64,000 bases of DNA from Candidatus Endobugula sp. (GCA_020628895.1 JAHDEM010000002.1:1-64000), one strand, 5' to 3'. Positions 38,001 to 49,486 are shown, numbered from the stretch's first letter. A program made the numbers and translations. The notes: generated by a model not told the origin, from the sequence alone.

Positions 38001-39549
38001 AGAAAAATGTGAAAAAAGGTATGGGTTCCACCCTCCACTGCCCGGTACTCGTCCTCGAGTGTCTAGAGTGTTTTCACCATTGTCCGATGATGTACTCCTC
38101 TCTTTAAATGCTGAAGATATGTTAAAGGCGTTTACCTATTATCATAGCTATAACGATTGGGCTCCTAGATTTGAAGAACGAAATACTGGCGGCCGAGAAA
38201 GTTTAGTTTCCGCTCTAAGAGGTGTATCTGCCTTGTTACCAATGAAGTTTGTCCCTTTGGTAGATGAAGTGTATCAACGGGGTTTATGCTCAGATTATAT
38301 TCTAGCGGTCATAGAGGGCTTGGCAGATCATTTGCGGGCTCGTTTTGGTAATTCAAAAACCTCTGAATGGAAAGAAGTTGAACCATTAGAGGATGGTTTT
38401 TTTCTCGCAGATATCCTGCTTGGTCTGGTCGAAAAATATGGTCGATTAGATATTAAAGGGTATTCTACAGTTACTGCTATTCAAGCATGTTGTTTTTTAT
38501 TAACTGATGATTTGTTTAATCAACGTATTTATTTTCAATTATGGAAAATCGGAGCGAATAAAGATCCTGACCCATCTAAAGACGATGAAGCGAAATCATT
38601 AATCGATCGGGGAATCAATTCTATAAGAGGCAGGGCAGCAGAAGCGTGTATGATTTTGGCAACCAAGAAAAAGGAGCAAGCTAAAAGCCTTGATCAAGAG
38701 CTAATTGCCTTAATAAAACGCTATTCAAGAGACCCATCAATGGCAGTGAGGGCTGCTTTGATTAGGTATCTTCCTTACCTTATGAGCCTTGAAAAGCAAT
38801 TAGGCTGGGATATTATGCAAGAATTGACTCATCATATTCAGCCACGATTAATTAAACACTTAGGTGATAGTTTATATTATCAGTATCATCATCACTTTGA
38901 TTTAGTTAAGCCTTACCTAGATATGCTAAAACAAATTGACGATGAGAAAAGTTCGGCAGCTTTTGGAAGGCTTTGGTCTCTCTCTTATTTATCAGGCCAT
39001 ATTAGTAAAGAAAGCTTATGGTCAGAGGCCTCAATATGTCATGAGGGTGTTTATATTGGTATGGCAGATGTTTTTTCTGCCAATCTATCCAGTCGTCAAT
39101 CTACTCAAGCATGTGTTAATGGCTTAATTCAACTAATGGAGTTAGATAAAACGGCAAAGGTTTACTCTCGCTTCGAATTCAAATTATCAGACGACAAGGT
39201 TGCCGCTGTTGTTCCCGATGAATTAATCCAACTTTTTTTAGAAAAAGCACCAGCAGAACATGTTCGTGAGATTGACGGTGTTTTTCATTGGTTTGAAAGG
39301 CATGTCCAGAGAAAGCCTGACAAGGTTCTGGAATTATTAGAAATTATGATTAGTAGACTTGGGGCGATTAAGGAGTATATCCATTTCCATAATGATGAAT
39401 CGCTTATCATAACTATTCGTGCTCTTCTGCAAGAGGCTGATTTGTCTGATGATGAATGTTTTGTTAATCGCGTGCTCACAGCTCAAGACTGGTTTTTAAC
39501 GCAGGGAGGTCTTGGTGAAATGGAAAAAATGTTGGAAGCCAATGAGTAG
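35029..39549 (+). CDS. Avs-like STAND NTPase with N-terminal PD-(D/E)xK (DUF4297/Cap4-like) nuclease domain and helical-repeat C-terminus
   Basis: GDEYQRSVAIFW...FGDDIVIYYISGNKTFIQAKVNQ; P-loop LLEDVAGGGKTCILLDLL; Walker B-like LVVIADSLDVL; long helical C-terminus. Confidence 0.75.
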   Translation: MSLAGVRSNRGDEYQRSVAIFWVIKMLSDSDIQAVEVDAISTLSEGIQFGDDIVIYYISGNKTFIQAKVNQKKHQYWRFSDDTFKQELIAAGSQLQADASCECHFYSRTPFGDFQRLVEEFSCHHNYQVFTESAPINQVEVLNQLSVIWNLDCESAYHLIKRIKLGDHHSSEQWSFYGIELLKTGFNQASSAYEYIYNYITKSHNKLETAKLLISREDILSLLQERGIHALHNFDEKEVAQSFRQFSLNGRQWVRSIGGEKIERSELARLKELIDQSCSLVLLEDVAGGGKTCILLDLLDDLDKNNHFFTLFIKGDLYAEILSLDDFSQHGLSDILSQCAGLAQIKPLVVIADSLDVLAVGRSHKSLRCLLGLIAELSRMTNVTVIAASRSFDIKYDPLLREVKWDEKVLVTPLVFEEDITHLLSKWGVNQDEINATLKKLLVNPQNLRLFYEIISRGVNISDINEGDLYDSYLREVIEKDDVLSGVLPKLQDISLSLLKNRSYEFSRDLLNVDISVYQRLLSQQVVTEVEGHQLMFSHQTLADALRIRKAQQDNVDLSAFVLSQPQLPFVRPAIRSFILYLRANHQSQFVRQFTQLILNDAVSMHVKRLAIETLCEFEPIVDDSRIIMVLYSRLPILFNRFLMQATNILWFSFLKQQWEESLSKMITEDSSGYILRYFSRFFTDDKLWVINLWNRIIDEDLVPIPSIAWDITDSLNKLESLHLEGVSELLGKLLESLEENRATYLGKAISRYVKDSDEGDKLLWDFVLKDSLPIAELKEWRDVKLNCERYDLVEEGFFRERVKASEELFQYVMDYILLVDTSLSDKNEVSGYDLLYLTSWERENSPISVYEQSSVHELIDAIGDALIMRAKFNDVLWIRYEALLREKQSLGLRYLLHKAYMENVEDNVEGISYQLTDRKLLRYNNIKYDLYLLTNKAYPYLTEETCRTHQSYLISLYDDFVGDDWVEQNIYTRFLGIPCIYMQPQYTEFIEKCEKRYGFHPPLPGTRPRVSRVFSPLSDDVLLSLNAEDMLKAFTYYHSYNDWAPRFEERNTGGRESLVSALRGVSALLPMKFVPLVDEVYQRGLCSDYILAVIEGLADHLRARFGNSKTSEWKEVEPLEDGFFLADILLGLVEKYGRLDIKGYSTVTAIQACCFLLTDDLFNQRIYFQLWKIGANKDPDPSKDDEAKSLIDRGINSIRGRAAEACMILATKKKEQAKSLDQELIALIKRYSRDPSMAVRAALIRYLPYLMSLEKQLGWDIMQELTHHIQPRLIKHLGDSLYYQYHHHFDLVKPYLDMLKQIDDEKSSAAFGRLWSLSYLSGHISKESLWSEASICHEGVYIGMADVFSANLSSRQSTQACVNGLIQLMELDKTAKVYSRFEFKLSDDKVAAVVPDELIQLFLEKAPAEHVREIDGVFHWFERHVQRKPDKVLELLEIMISRLGAIKEYIHFHNDESLIITIRALLQEADLSDDECFVNRVLTAQDWFLTQGGLGEMEKMLEANE

Positions 39550-39983
39550 CTAAGTGAAACTTAGCATTGGTATCCAATACGGTAATAATTAGGGCTGCAA
39601 TGGTTTACATTATTTGTATTGCTCGGTTGGTTAGCTCTTTGGTGTTGGTATTAGCGAAAAAAGGATGCGATATTGATACCTTTCCTACCGACTATTTAAG
39701 AAATAGGGATATTTTCGAGGTATTTGGTGAGTTGATTCAATGCTTTGTTACTTTTTTCTTTAAGGCTTATATTTGTCTTTCATTGTTTTCCATTTCAGTT
39801 TTGCAGTTCCTATCTGTAATTGCCGATTTTTCAGTTTTTATCACCTTCTTATTTTAATTCTCTGTCTGATTCAGTGTGGTCTATACTCTGTCTTATGATT
39901 GCCTTGAGTACTCCAAATGCTGTTATAACAGGCTCTAACGTTTTTCTTTGGTCATATTCCGAAAGGTGTTAAGCAGGTTGACT

Positions 39984-40009
39984 ACAAATCTGAAATATTT
40001 CAGATTTGT
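39984..40009. promoter_or_regulatory. Perfect 26-bp palindrome upstream of catabolic operon
   Basis: ACAAATCTGAAATATTTCAGATTTGT equals its own reverse complement. Confidence 0.8.
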
Positions 40010-40178
40010 TTTCAGATGGTCTTTAGTTTGCTTTCAGTTTGATTTCAGTAGTATTGGTTAGGCAATTTGCTGTATCGTTGCAGGAAACATGTAGTTTAAG
40101 TTGTTATGGATTGTTATGAGAGCGTTTTGAGTCTGCTCAATATCGCCGTAACCGATTTTAATCAATTGAATAAGGTAG

Positions 40179-41212
<1,034 letters not shown>

Positions 41213-41213
<1 letters not shown>

Positions 41214-42811
41214 TGAAAAGTAAAGTTATCACCAGTGAACAAGCAGCAAGCTTAGTTAATGATAACGACGTTGTTAGTATCAGTTCGTCCAGTGGTCTTG
41301 GTTGTCCAGATAAAGTGTTGGCTGCTATAGGTGAGCGTTTTGATAAAGAAGGTTCACCAAAAAATCTAACCACATTAAACCCGATTGCTGCGGGCGATAT
41401 GTACGGCATTAAGGGTATCGACCATATTGCTAAACCGGGATTGTTGTCTCGCATTTTGGCAGGGTCTTATCCCAGTGGTCCTTCATCATTGCCAATGCCA
41501 GCTATTTGGGAAATGGTGGTTAATAATCAGATAGAAGCTTATAACATTCCAAGTGGTATCTTGTTTGATATGCATCGTGATGCGGCTGCTCAGCGCCCGG
41601 GTGTTTTAACACAGGTGGGCGTTGGAACGTTTGTTGATCCTGATCAGCAAGGCTGTGCGATGAATGATGTTTCTGCGGCTAATCCTGTTGTACGTAAGGA
41701 AACCTTTGATGGTAAAGATTGGTTGTACTTCCCTGCTGTGGTGCCCAATGTTGCCATTATTCGTGCGACTACGTCCGATGAGCGAGGTAATCTTACCTAT
41801 GAGCACGAAGGTGCCTTGCTAGGTGGTTTGGATCAGGCATTAGCTGTACGTAACAATGGCGGTATCGTTATTGCGCAGGTGAAGCGTGTTGTGAAAAATG
41901 GAACATTACGACCTCATGATGTGCATGTGTCTGGGAATTTAGTGGATTACGTGGTGGTTGATCCTGATCAATGGCAAACCACACAAACGGTTTATGACCC
42001 TGCCATTAGTGGCGAGACTATGCAGCCGTTATCTAACTTTGATAATCAGGTGTGGGGTGCAGAAAAAGTCATCTCACGTCGTGCAGCGCAAGAGCTTACC
42101 AGTGGCCATGTTGCTAACCTTGGTTTTGGTATTTCAGCCAACGTTCCGAGAATTTTGTTGGAAGAAGGTTTGCATGATGAAGTAACTTGGGTAGTTGAAC
42201 AGGGTGCCGTAGGTGGTATGCCATTACTGGGTTTTGCCTTTGGTTGTGCTTCTAATGCCGATGCTATTGTACCGTCCTCTAGCCAATTCACTTACTTCCA
42301 AGGTGGTGGGTTTGACGTAACACTATTGTCGTTCTTGCAAGTAGATGAGAATGGTAGTGTTAACGTATCTAAGTTGGGAGCGAAACCTTATTTAACAGCA
42401 GGTTGCGGTGGCTTTGTGGATATTACTTCTCACGCGCCTCGTATTATTTTCTCTGGATTCTTTACAGCAGGCGCCAAGTTTGAAATTGGCGATGGCAAGT
42501 TAACCATTGTTAAGGAAGGTAAGGTACGCAAGTTTGTGAAGTCTGCTGAGCATATTACATTCAGTGGTGTGATGGGTCGTAAGCGCAATCAACAAGTGAC
42601 TTACATTACAGAGCGTTGTGTTATTGACCTAGAAGATGATGGCTTAGTGGTACGTGAAATCGCGCCAGGTATTGATTTGCAACGTGATGTTCTTGATCAA
42701 TCAGAAATCGAGCTGCGTGTTGATCCTAATCTTCGCACCATGGATCCAGCCATATTTAGTGAGGCGCCTTTTGGTTTAGAGTTAAAAGAAAATGAAGGGC
42801 GTGAAATATGA
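41213..42811 (+). CDS. Acyl-CoA:acetate/3-ketoacid CoA-transferase-like
   Basis: VITSEQAASLVNDNDVVSISSSSGLGCPDKVLAAI...EQGAVGGMPLLGFAFGC. Confidence 0.85.
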
Positions 42812-43587
42812 GTGAATCATTTATTACATGCGTTAAAAACGGGTATGTAGCAATGGTTACTGTTGATCGTCCTGCAAAGCTTAATTCCTTAACACCGGCC
42901 ATGCTGGATGATCTTGAACGTGTTGCTCGTGAATTAGATGCAGACACTGAAGTTCGAGTGGTTATTTTAACTGGTGGCGGTGAAAAAGCATTTTGCGTTG
43001 GTGCAGACATTAACGAGTGGGCGGCATTGCAACCCTTAGATATGTGGCGCCGATGGGTAAAGCGTGGTCATCAGGTGTTTGACCAGTGGGCCAGTCTTCG
43101 TCAGCCAGTCATTACGGCCATCAATGGATACACTTTTGGCGGCGGTTTGGAATTGGCTATTGTTGGCGATATCCGCATCAGCGTCGAAAATACCCAGTTT
43201 GCATTGCCTGAAGCGTCTATTGGTACCTGTCCTGGTTGGTCTGGTACACAGCGTCTTGCACAGTTAATTGGACCGAGTCGTACAAAATATTTGGCACTGA
43301 GTGGTCAGCGTATTAGCTCTGAAGATGCCTTAGCCTGTGGTCTTGTACACGAAGTGGTTCCTGTTAGTGAAATTTTGGATCGTGCTAATAGTTTGGCAAG
43401 TGAGATGGCAACGAAAGCGCCGATTGCATTGCAATTGACTAAGCAGTTGGTTAATGCAGCATCTGGTGAAGGTTCAGAAGCCATTCTGGAGGCAATGGCT
43501 GGTGCTATAGCCGCTAATACCAATGATGGTGCTGAAGGTATTGCGAGTTTCCAAGAAAAACGTCCGCCTAATTATCAAGGCAATTAA
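42808..43587 (+). CDS. Enoyl-CoA hydratase/isomerase family
   Basis: VDRPAKLNSLTPAML, GGEKAFCVGADINEW, ITAINGYTFGGGLELAIVGDIRI. Confidence 0.92.
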   Translation: MSESFITCVKNGYVAMVTVDRPAKLNSLTPAMLDDLERVARELDADTEVRVVILTGGGEKAFCVGADINEWAALQPLDMWRRWVKRGHQVFDQWASLRQPVITAINGYTFGGGLELAIVGDIRISVENTQFALPEASIGTCPGWSGTQRLAQLIGPSRTKYLALSGQRISSEDALACGLVHEVVPVSEILDRANSLASEMATKAPIALQLTKQLVNAASGEGSEAILEAMAGAIAANTNDGAEGIASFQEKRPPNYQGN

Positions 43588-43628
43588 TTTTATATTTTTA
43601 AGTTAACAACAAATATTACGAGAACATT

Positions 43629-45137
43629 ATGAAAATTCCTACTACTTCTGAAGTCCTTGCTAGAGAACCGTTCCAAGGCAAATTATTAATCGATGGTGCA
43701 TGGGTTGATGCTGCTGATGGTGCTACTTTTGAGCGTGAATCACCTGCTCATGACAAAGTAGTTGCTGTTTATGCAAAAGCCGGTGTTGCTGATGCTGAAA
43801 AAGCGATTGAATCTGCTCGTCGTGCGTTTGACCATGGTGAGTGGCCAAAAATGAAAGCGGCTGAGCGTGCCACTATCTTGCGTAAAGTAGCAGACGGCAT
43901 TCTTGCACGTAAAGAAGAGTTTGCACTGATGGAAACATTAGAAAACGGTAAGCCTTATGAGCAAGCGATGTCTGAAATTGAAGGTGCTGCAGACTTGTGG
44001 CAATACGCTGCAACTTTAGCGCGTAACCTTCATGGTGACAGCTATAACAACCTGGGTGAAGATACTTTGGGTGTTGTACTACGTGACCCTATTGGTGTAG
44101 TGAGCGTGATTACTCCTTGGAACTTCCCATTCCTAATCGTTAGCCAGAAATTACCATTTGCATTAGCCGCTGGTTGTACTGCGGTTGTTAAACCTGCAGA
44201 AGTGACTTCAGGTACAACCATTATGCTGGGTGATATCTTAATCGAAGCTGGTATGCCAGCTGGTGCGGTAAATATCATTTCTGGTAGTGGTCGTGTTGTG
44301 GGTGATGTGATGGTGACTCACAAAGATGTTGATATGTTGTCGTTCACTGGTTCAACCGGTGTTGGTAAACAAGCGGTGGCTAAATCTGCTGATACCTTGA
44401 AAAAAGTATCTATGGAATTAGGTGGTAAAAACCCTCAAATCATTTTTGATGATTGTGATTGGGATGCAGCTGTTGATGCGACTGTTTTTGGTATCTACTT
44501 CAACGCAGGTCAATGCTGTAACAGTGGTAGCCGTATCTTGGTTCAAAAATCGATTGCCGAGAAATTTGTTGCCGAAGTGGTTGAGCGTTCTAAATTAGTG
44601 AAAGTTGGTGATCCATTAGAAGCGGGTGTTCAAGTGGGTGCTATTACTACTACTAAGCAGTGCGAAACTATTTTGGAATACGTTGAATCAGCACGTAAAG
44701 AAGGGGCAACTATTGCACTAGGTGGTTCTCGTATGGATACCGATGGTGGTACTTACATCGAGCCTACAGTAGTGACTGGTGTGACCAAAGATATGGAAAT
44801 TGCAAAAGAAGAAGTATTTGGTCCAGTGTTGGCTGTACTGACTTTTGATGATCTTGATGATGCGATTGATCTTGCTAACTCTACATTATTTGGTTTGTCT
44901 GCTGCGGTATGGAGTAAAGACTTCTCTACTTGTATGACAGCTGCTCGTCGTATTGATGCAGGTACAGTGTGGGTAAATACTTTCCTTGAAGGTAATGCTG
45001 AATTGCCATTTGGCGGTTATCGTGAAAGTGGTATTGGTCGTGAGTTAGGTCGCCTAGCGACTGAAGATTACACTGAAACTAAAACATTATTTATGCACCT
45101 TGGTGAGCGTACAAACTGGTACTTACCTAAGGGCTAA
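43629..45137 (+). CDS. Aldehyde dehydrogenase
   Basis: GVVSVITPWNFPFLIVSQKLPFALAAGCTAVVKPAE, MELGGKNPQIIFDD, FNAGQCCNSGSRI. Confidence 0.95.
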   Translation: MKIPTTSEVLAREPFQGKLLIDGAWVDAADGATFERESPAHDKVVAVYAKAGVADAEKAIESARRAFDHGEWPKMKAAERATILRKVADGILARKEEFALMETLENGKPYEQAMSEIEGAADLWQYAATLARNLHGDSYNNLGEDTLGVVLRDPIGVVSVITPWNFPFLIVSQKLPFALAAGCTAVVKPAEVTSGTTIMLGDILIEAGMPAGAVNIISGSGRVVGDVMVTHKDVDMLSFTGSTGVGKQAVAKSADTLKKVSMELGGKNPQIIFDDCDWDAAVDATVFGIYFNAGQCCNSGSRILVQKSIAEKFVAEVVERSKLVKVGDPLEAGVQVGAITTTKQCETILEYVESARKEGATIALGGSRMDTDGGTYIEPTVVTGVTKDMEIAKEEVFGPVLAVLTFDDLDDAIDLANSTLFGLSAAVWSKDFSTCMTAARRIDAGTVWVNTFLEGNAELPFGGYRESGIGRELGRLATEDYTETKTLFMHLGERTNWYLPKG

Positions 45138-45272
45138 TGTGTTTTAGACCAAAAATGATAGTGATAAATGGTTCCGTGCAATGATTAAAAAACAATTCAT
45201 AAACATTACTTTTAAGATTCTGTTGTCGGCAAGACAGCAGAGTCTTAATTTGCAAAGCAGTAGGTATGCATC

Positions 45273-46796
45273 ATGACAGATCAACAACATTATGATGTAG
45301 TGATTATTGGCTCCGGCGTTGGTGGTGGTTCAGTTGCCTACCAGCTAGCGGGTAGCAATGCGAATGTATTGATTTTAGAGCGTGGGCCTGTGCTTCCGAG
45401 AGAAGCACAAAATTGGGACCCCGAAGCGGTATTTTGTGAAGAGCGTTACAAATGTAATGACACATGGTATAGCGACGGGCGACCATTTCGTCCTGGAATG
45501 TTTTATTTTGTGGGCGGACATACAAAATTTTATGGTACGGCCATGTTGCGGTATCGAGAAAAAGATTTTCAAGAGATCGAGCATGAAGAGGGTATTTCTC
45601 CTGCTTGGCCTATTCAATATGCAGACTTAGAGCCTTGGTACGCAAAAGCGGAAACCCTTTTTGGTGTGCGTGGACAAGAGGGTATAGATCCTACTGAGCC
45701 TCCTAGGAGTACAGGATACCCGTTTCCGCCGATGCCACATGAACCAGTGTTGTTGGATATTGAGAAAAAATTAAAATCTCAAGGCTTAAAGCCTTTTCCA
45801 ATGCCAAGTGCTGTGGATTACGGTTCCGGTGGTATTTGCCAGCGTTGTGAAAACTGTGACGCATTCCCCTGCAAAATCGATGCTAAGGGCGATGCCGAGA
45901 TGAAACTGGTACGTCCGGCATTAAGATCTCCTAATGTAGAACTTCGTCCTGGTGTATGCGTTGAGCGTTTAATTACCGATGATACAGGCAAACGTATTGT
46001 GAGCGTTGAGGTTAAGGAAGGGGATAAGCAATACACCATTCATGCAGATACGTTTGTGTTGAGTGCTGGTGCTATTAATTCTGCCGCTTTGTTGTTACGT
46101 TCTGCTAACGAGTCGCACCCTCAGGGTTTAGCGAATAGCAGTGATGTAGTTGGACGTCATTATATGACCCACAACACATCGGCGATAATGGCAGTGCACC
46201 CATTTAAAATTAATAATACCCATTTTCCTAAAACACTAGCCATTCACGATTTTTATTTTGGTGATGGTAAAGAAGGTTCTGAGCCACTGGGTGGCTTGCA
46301 ACTATTAGGAAAAATTCGCGAGCCAATGCTTCGAGGCCCGCTTTCTTACGTTCCTAAATTTGTTCGTCATGCGCTCGCTTCGCGAAGTGTGGATTGGTAT
46401 GCGCAAAGTGAGGATTTGCCTCATCCCGATAGCCGCATTACGGTTCGTCCTGATGGTGCGATTAATATGCATTGGCACCGGACTAACCTTCCTGCGCATA
46501 AGCGTTGGGTAGATAAGTGTAAAAAAATCTTACGCGGAACAGGCTATCCCATTGTTTTATCGGAGTCGTTTGGTACCGAGGTTGTGTCCCACCAGTGCGG
46601 CACCATACGCTTTGGTAATGATCCTAAAACCTCGGCACTAGATACCAATTGTAAAGCATGGGATCACGATAACTTATATGTGGTTGATACCAGTTTTTTC
46701 CCGTCATCTGCAGCAGTAAATCCAGCACTAACACTGGCAGCTCAAGCTTTGAAAGTAGGGCATCACTTACGCACTGAGGTCATTGGCTGTGACTAA
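45273..46796 (+). CDS. GMC-family oxidoreductase (FAD) with Cys cluster
   Basis: DVVIIGSGVGGGSVAYQLAG, GGICQRCENCDAFPCKIDAKGDAEM, NLYVVDTSFFPSSAAVNPALTLAAQALKVG. Confidence 0.88.
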   Translation: MTDQQHYDVVIIGSGVGGGSVAYQLAGSNANVLILERGPVLPREAQNWDPEAVFCEERYKCNDTWYSDGRPFRPGMFYFVGGHTKFYGTAMLRYREKDFQEIEHEEGISPAWPIQYADLEPWYAKAETLFGVRGQEGIDPTEPPRSTGYPFPPMPHEPVLLDIEKKLKSQGLKPFPMPSAVDYGSGGICQRCENCDAFPCKIDAKGDAEMKLVRPALRSPNVELRPGVCVERLITDDTGKRIVSVEVKEGDKQYTIHADTFVLSAGAINSAALLLRSANESHPQGLANSSDVVGRHYMTHNTSAIMAVHPFKINNTHFPKTLAIHDFYFGDGKEGSEPLGGLQLLGKIREPMLRGPLSYVPKFVRHALASRSVDWYAQSEDLPHPDSRITVRPDGAINMHWHRTNLPAHKRWVDKCKKILRGTGYPIVLSESFGTEVVSHQCGTIRFGNDPKTSALDTNCKAWDHDNLYVVDTSFFPSSAAVNPALTLAAQALKVGHHLRTEVIGCD

Positions 46797-47571
46797 GGCC
46801 AACAGCCCACTTGCTTTAGTGACTGGAGCAGGAGGCAGAGGAATAGGCTTTAGTGTTGCTAAAGATCTAGCGCGTAGAGGATTCAATTTAGCATTAATGG
46901 ATATTAATACCGAACAAGCAGATGAAATCATTGATGAGGTGAAATCGCAGGGAACGAATGTCCAAGCGAAGATGTTTGCATCGGATTTGTCCTCGGTGGA
47001 AACACATGGTGATTTAGTTGATGAAATTGTTGCTTGGGGCGGGCCTATTACTGCCTTGGTAAACAACGCTGGAGTGAGCTCACCTAATCGAGGTGATTTA
47101 TTAGACATTACTCCCGAGACAATGGATTTTGTATTGGGTATTAACCTAAAGGGAACTTTTTTCCTCACGCAGGCAGTGGCAAAACATATGCTCGCGCAAG
47201 GGAAAGTAAATACTCCGCGATCAATTGTGATTGTTTCATCAGTGAGTGCACAAATGGCCTCTATTGATCGTGGTGAATATTGTATATCAAAAACAGCCCT
47301 TGGCATGGTAACGAAATTATTTGCTCTGCGTTTGGCTGAACATGGTGTAGGTGTTTTTGAAGTGCGTCCAGGTATTACGCACACACCTATGACCGATGGG
47401 GTGCAAGATAAGTTTAATCAGCGAATTGCTGATGGTCTCGTACCGATGAAACGTTGGGGTTTTCCTGAAGATGTATCGCGTCCTGTGGCCGATTTAGCTT
47501 CTGGAGAGTTGGCTTTCTCTACAGGCAGCGTCATGAATGTTGACGGTGCATTATCAATTCAAAGGTTTTAA
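46783..47571 (+). CDS. Short-chain dehydrogenase/reductase
   Basis: ALVTGAGGRGIGFSVAKDLA, LVNNAGVSS, YCISKTALG. Confidence 0.92.
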   Translation: MAVTKANSPLALVTGAGGRGIGFSVAKDLARRGFNLALMDINTEQADEIIDEVKSQGTNVQAKMFASDLSSVETHGDLVDEIVAWGGPITALVNNAGVSSPNRGDLLDITPETMDFVLGINLKGTFFLTQAVAKHMLAQGKVNTPRSIVIVSSVSAQMASIDRGEYCISKTALGMVTKLFALRLAEHGVGVFEVRPGITHTPMTDGVQDKFNQRIADGLVPMKRWGFPEDVSRPVADLASGELAFSTGSVMNVDGALSIQRF

Positions 47572-47573
47572 TT

Positions 47574-49184
47574 ATGGAAACTTACGATTACATTATTACT
47601 GGTGGCGGCTCTGCTGGCAGCGTTTTAGCTAACCGTTTAAGTGCAGACCCTTCTATTAAAGTGTTGTTACTAGAAGCAGGTGGCTCCGACTGGCATCCAT
47701 TTTTCCATTGGCCAGCAGGCTTTGCCAAGATGACCAAGGGTATCGGTTCTTGGGGGTGGCACACAGTTCCTCAGAAACACCTTAATGATCGTGTTATTCG
47801 TTTTACACAAGCTAAAGTTATTGGCGGCGGTTCTTCGGTTAATGCTCAAGTTTATACTCGCGGTGTTCCTGCAGATTACGATGAGTGGGAAGCCGATTTC
47901 GGTATTAAAGGATGGAGTTATAAGGATGTTTTACCTTACTTTAAAAAGTCGGAAAATAATGATCGTTTTGCGAATGACTATCATGGCTATGGTGGGTACC
48001 TAGGCGTATCCACTCCGGTAAGTCCTATGCCGATTTGTGAAGGCTTCATAAAAGCCGGACAGGAAGTGGGTATTCCATATAACCCAGACTTTAATGGTGA
48101 AAAACAAGAAGGTGTTGGTTATTACCAACTCACTCAAAAAGATGCTAAACGTTCTTCAGCGTCAATTGCGTTTCTAAAGCCGATTAAAAATCGACCTAAC
48201 TTGACGATTAAGTTAAAGACTAAAGCTCAACGTCTTTTGCTAGAAGGCGATAAAGTGGTTGGCCTTGAAATTGTTGAAGGTGCTAGCGGGCCTCTAAAAA
48301 CAGTTCGTGCTAACAAAGAAATCATTGTGTCTTCTGGCGCGGTTGGTTCGCCTAAATTGTTAATGCAATCGGGAATTGGGCCTAAAGATCATTTAGAATC
48401 TGTAGGCGTAGAGTGCTTGCATGACTTGCCGGGTGTAGGTTCTAACTTATCAGATCATGTTGATTTATATGTTGTTTCTGAATGTACGGCCGATAATCAC
48501 ACATATGATAAATTAAACAACCCATTTTTTGCAGGTATTGCAGGCATCCAGTATCTGTTATTTCGCAAGGGGCCTGTTGCTTCAAGTTTATTTGAAACAG
48601 GTGGTTTTTGGTATTCAGATGATAAAGATAAAGCGCGTTCACCGGATATTCAAATGCATTTGGGTATGGGATCAGCCATTGAAGCGGGTATGGCCAAGTT
48701 AAAGAACGGTGGTGTTACACTCAATACTGCTTACTTGCGTCCTAAATCGCGTGGTACTGTTCGCTTGCAGGATGCTAACCCTGATTCTGCGCCACTGATC
48801 GACCCTAACTATTGGGCTGATCCGGATGACAAGAAAAAAGCGATTGATGGTTTGCGCCTAGCCAGAAAAATTATGCAGCAACCAGCACTTAAACCGTTTG
48901 TTCAAAATGAGGTTTTACCGGGTCCTTCAGTGGAAACGGATGAAGAGTTGTTTAAGTATGCTTGTGAGAATGCGAAAACAGATCATCACCCTGTAGGCAC
49001 TTGTCGAATGGGGCTGGAGAGCGATCCACAAAGTGTTGTGACTGCTGACCTTAAAGTCATTGGTTTGCAAGGCATACGTGTTGTTGATGCTTCCGTAATA
49101 CCTTCTGTGCCTTCTTGTAATACAAACTCACCAACAATAATGGTAGCGGAAAAGGCTGCGGACCATATCTTAGGAAAGATCTAA
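47574..49184 (+). CDS. GMC-family choline dehydrogenase-like oxidoreductase
   Basis: YDYIITGGGSAGSVLANRLSADPSIKVLLLEAGGSD; HHPVGTCRMG. Confidence 0.93.
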   Translation: METYDYIITGGGSAGSVLANRLSADPSIKVLLLEAGGSDWHPFFHWPAGFAKMTKGIGSWGWHTVPQKHLNDRVIRFTQAKVIGGGSSVNAQVYTRGVPADYDEWEADFGIKGWSYKDVLPYFKKSENNDRFANDYHGYGGYLGVSTPVSPMPICEGFIKAGQEVGIPYNPDFNGEKQEGVGYYQLTQKDAKRSSASIAFLKPIKNRPNLTIKLKTKAQRLLLEGDKVVGLEIVEGASGPLKTVRANKEIIVSSGAVGSPKLLMQSGIGPKDHLESVGVECLHDLPGVGSNLSDHVDLYVVSECTADNHTYDKLNNPFFAGIAGIQYLLFRKGPVASSLFETGGFWYSDDKDKARSPDIQMHLGMGSAIEAGMAKLKNGGVTLNTAYLRPKSRGTVRLQDANPDSAPLIDPNYWADPDDKKKAIDGLRLARKIMQQPALKPFVQNEVLPGPSVETDEELFKYACENAKTDHHPVGTCRMGLESDPQSVVTADLKVIGLQGIRVVDASVIPSVPSCNTNSPTIMVAEKAADHILGKI

Positions 49185-49190
49185 GGGGTA

Positions 49191-49225
49191 CTACCCATAT
49201 AATATTTGTGGGGTTATATGGGTAG
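49191..49225 (+). terminator. Hairpin after catabolic operon
   Basis: CTACCCATATAA...TTATATGGGTAG perfect 12-bp stem. Confidence 0.6.
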
Positions 49226-49460
49226 CTTTAACGCAAAATACTTGCCTTTTGGTAGTGATTTGGTTATATTTCGCCCCCTAATATTCAGGGTGCTTCCACT
49301 TTGTTTAGAAGTGGGTACTTTTTAAGTTGTGTACTTATATACTCTTATGGAGTGTTATACAGTGCGAGAGAGCCCCAGTTGGGGTTTTTTTGTATCTGAA
49401 CCTCTGTAAAGGAATGAGTCAATCAGTTCTATAAGCTTTCTAGTAAGCTTGTCGGAACCT

Positions 49461-49486
49461 ATGAAGTGGGCCTTGTGCCCATTTTT
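49461..49486 (+). promoter_or_regulatory. Terminator-like hairpin in rimP leader
   Basis: GTGGGCCTTGTGCCCATTTTTT about 50 nt upstream of rimP. Confidence 0.55.

Noticed and set aside
49366-49391. CCCCAGTTGGGGTTTTTTT as evidence for a hidden tRNA before rimP
   Set aside because: Only a short terminator-like hairpin; no tRNA cloverleaf can be built around it.
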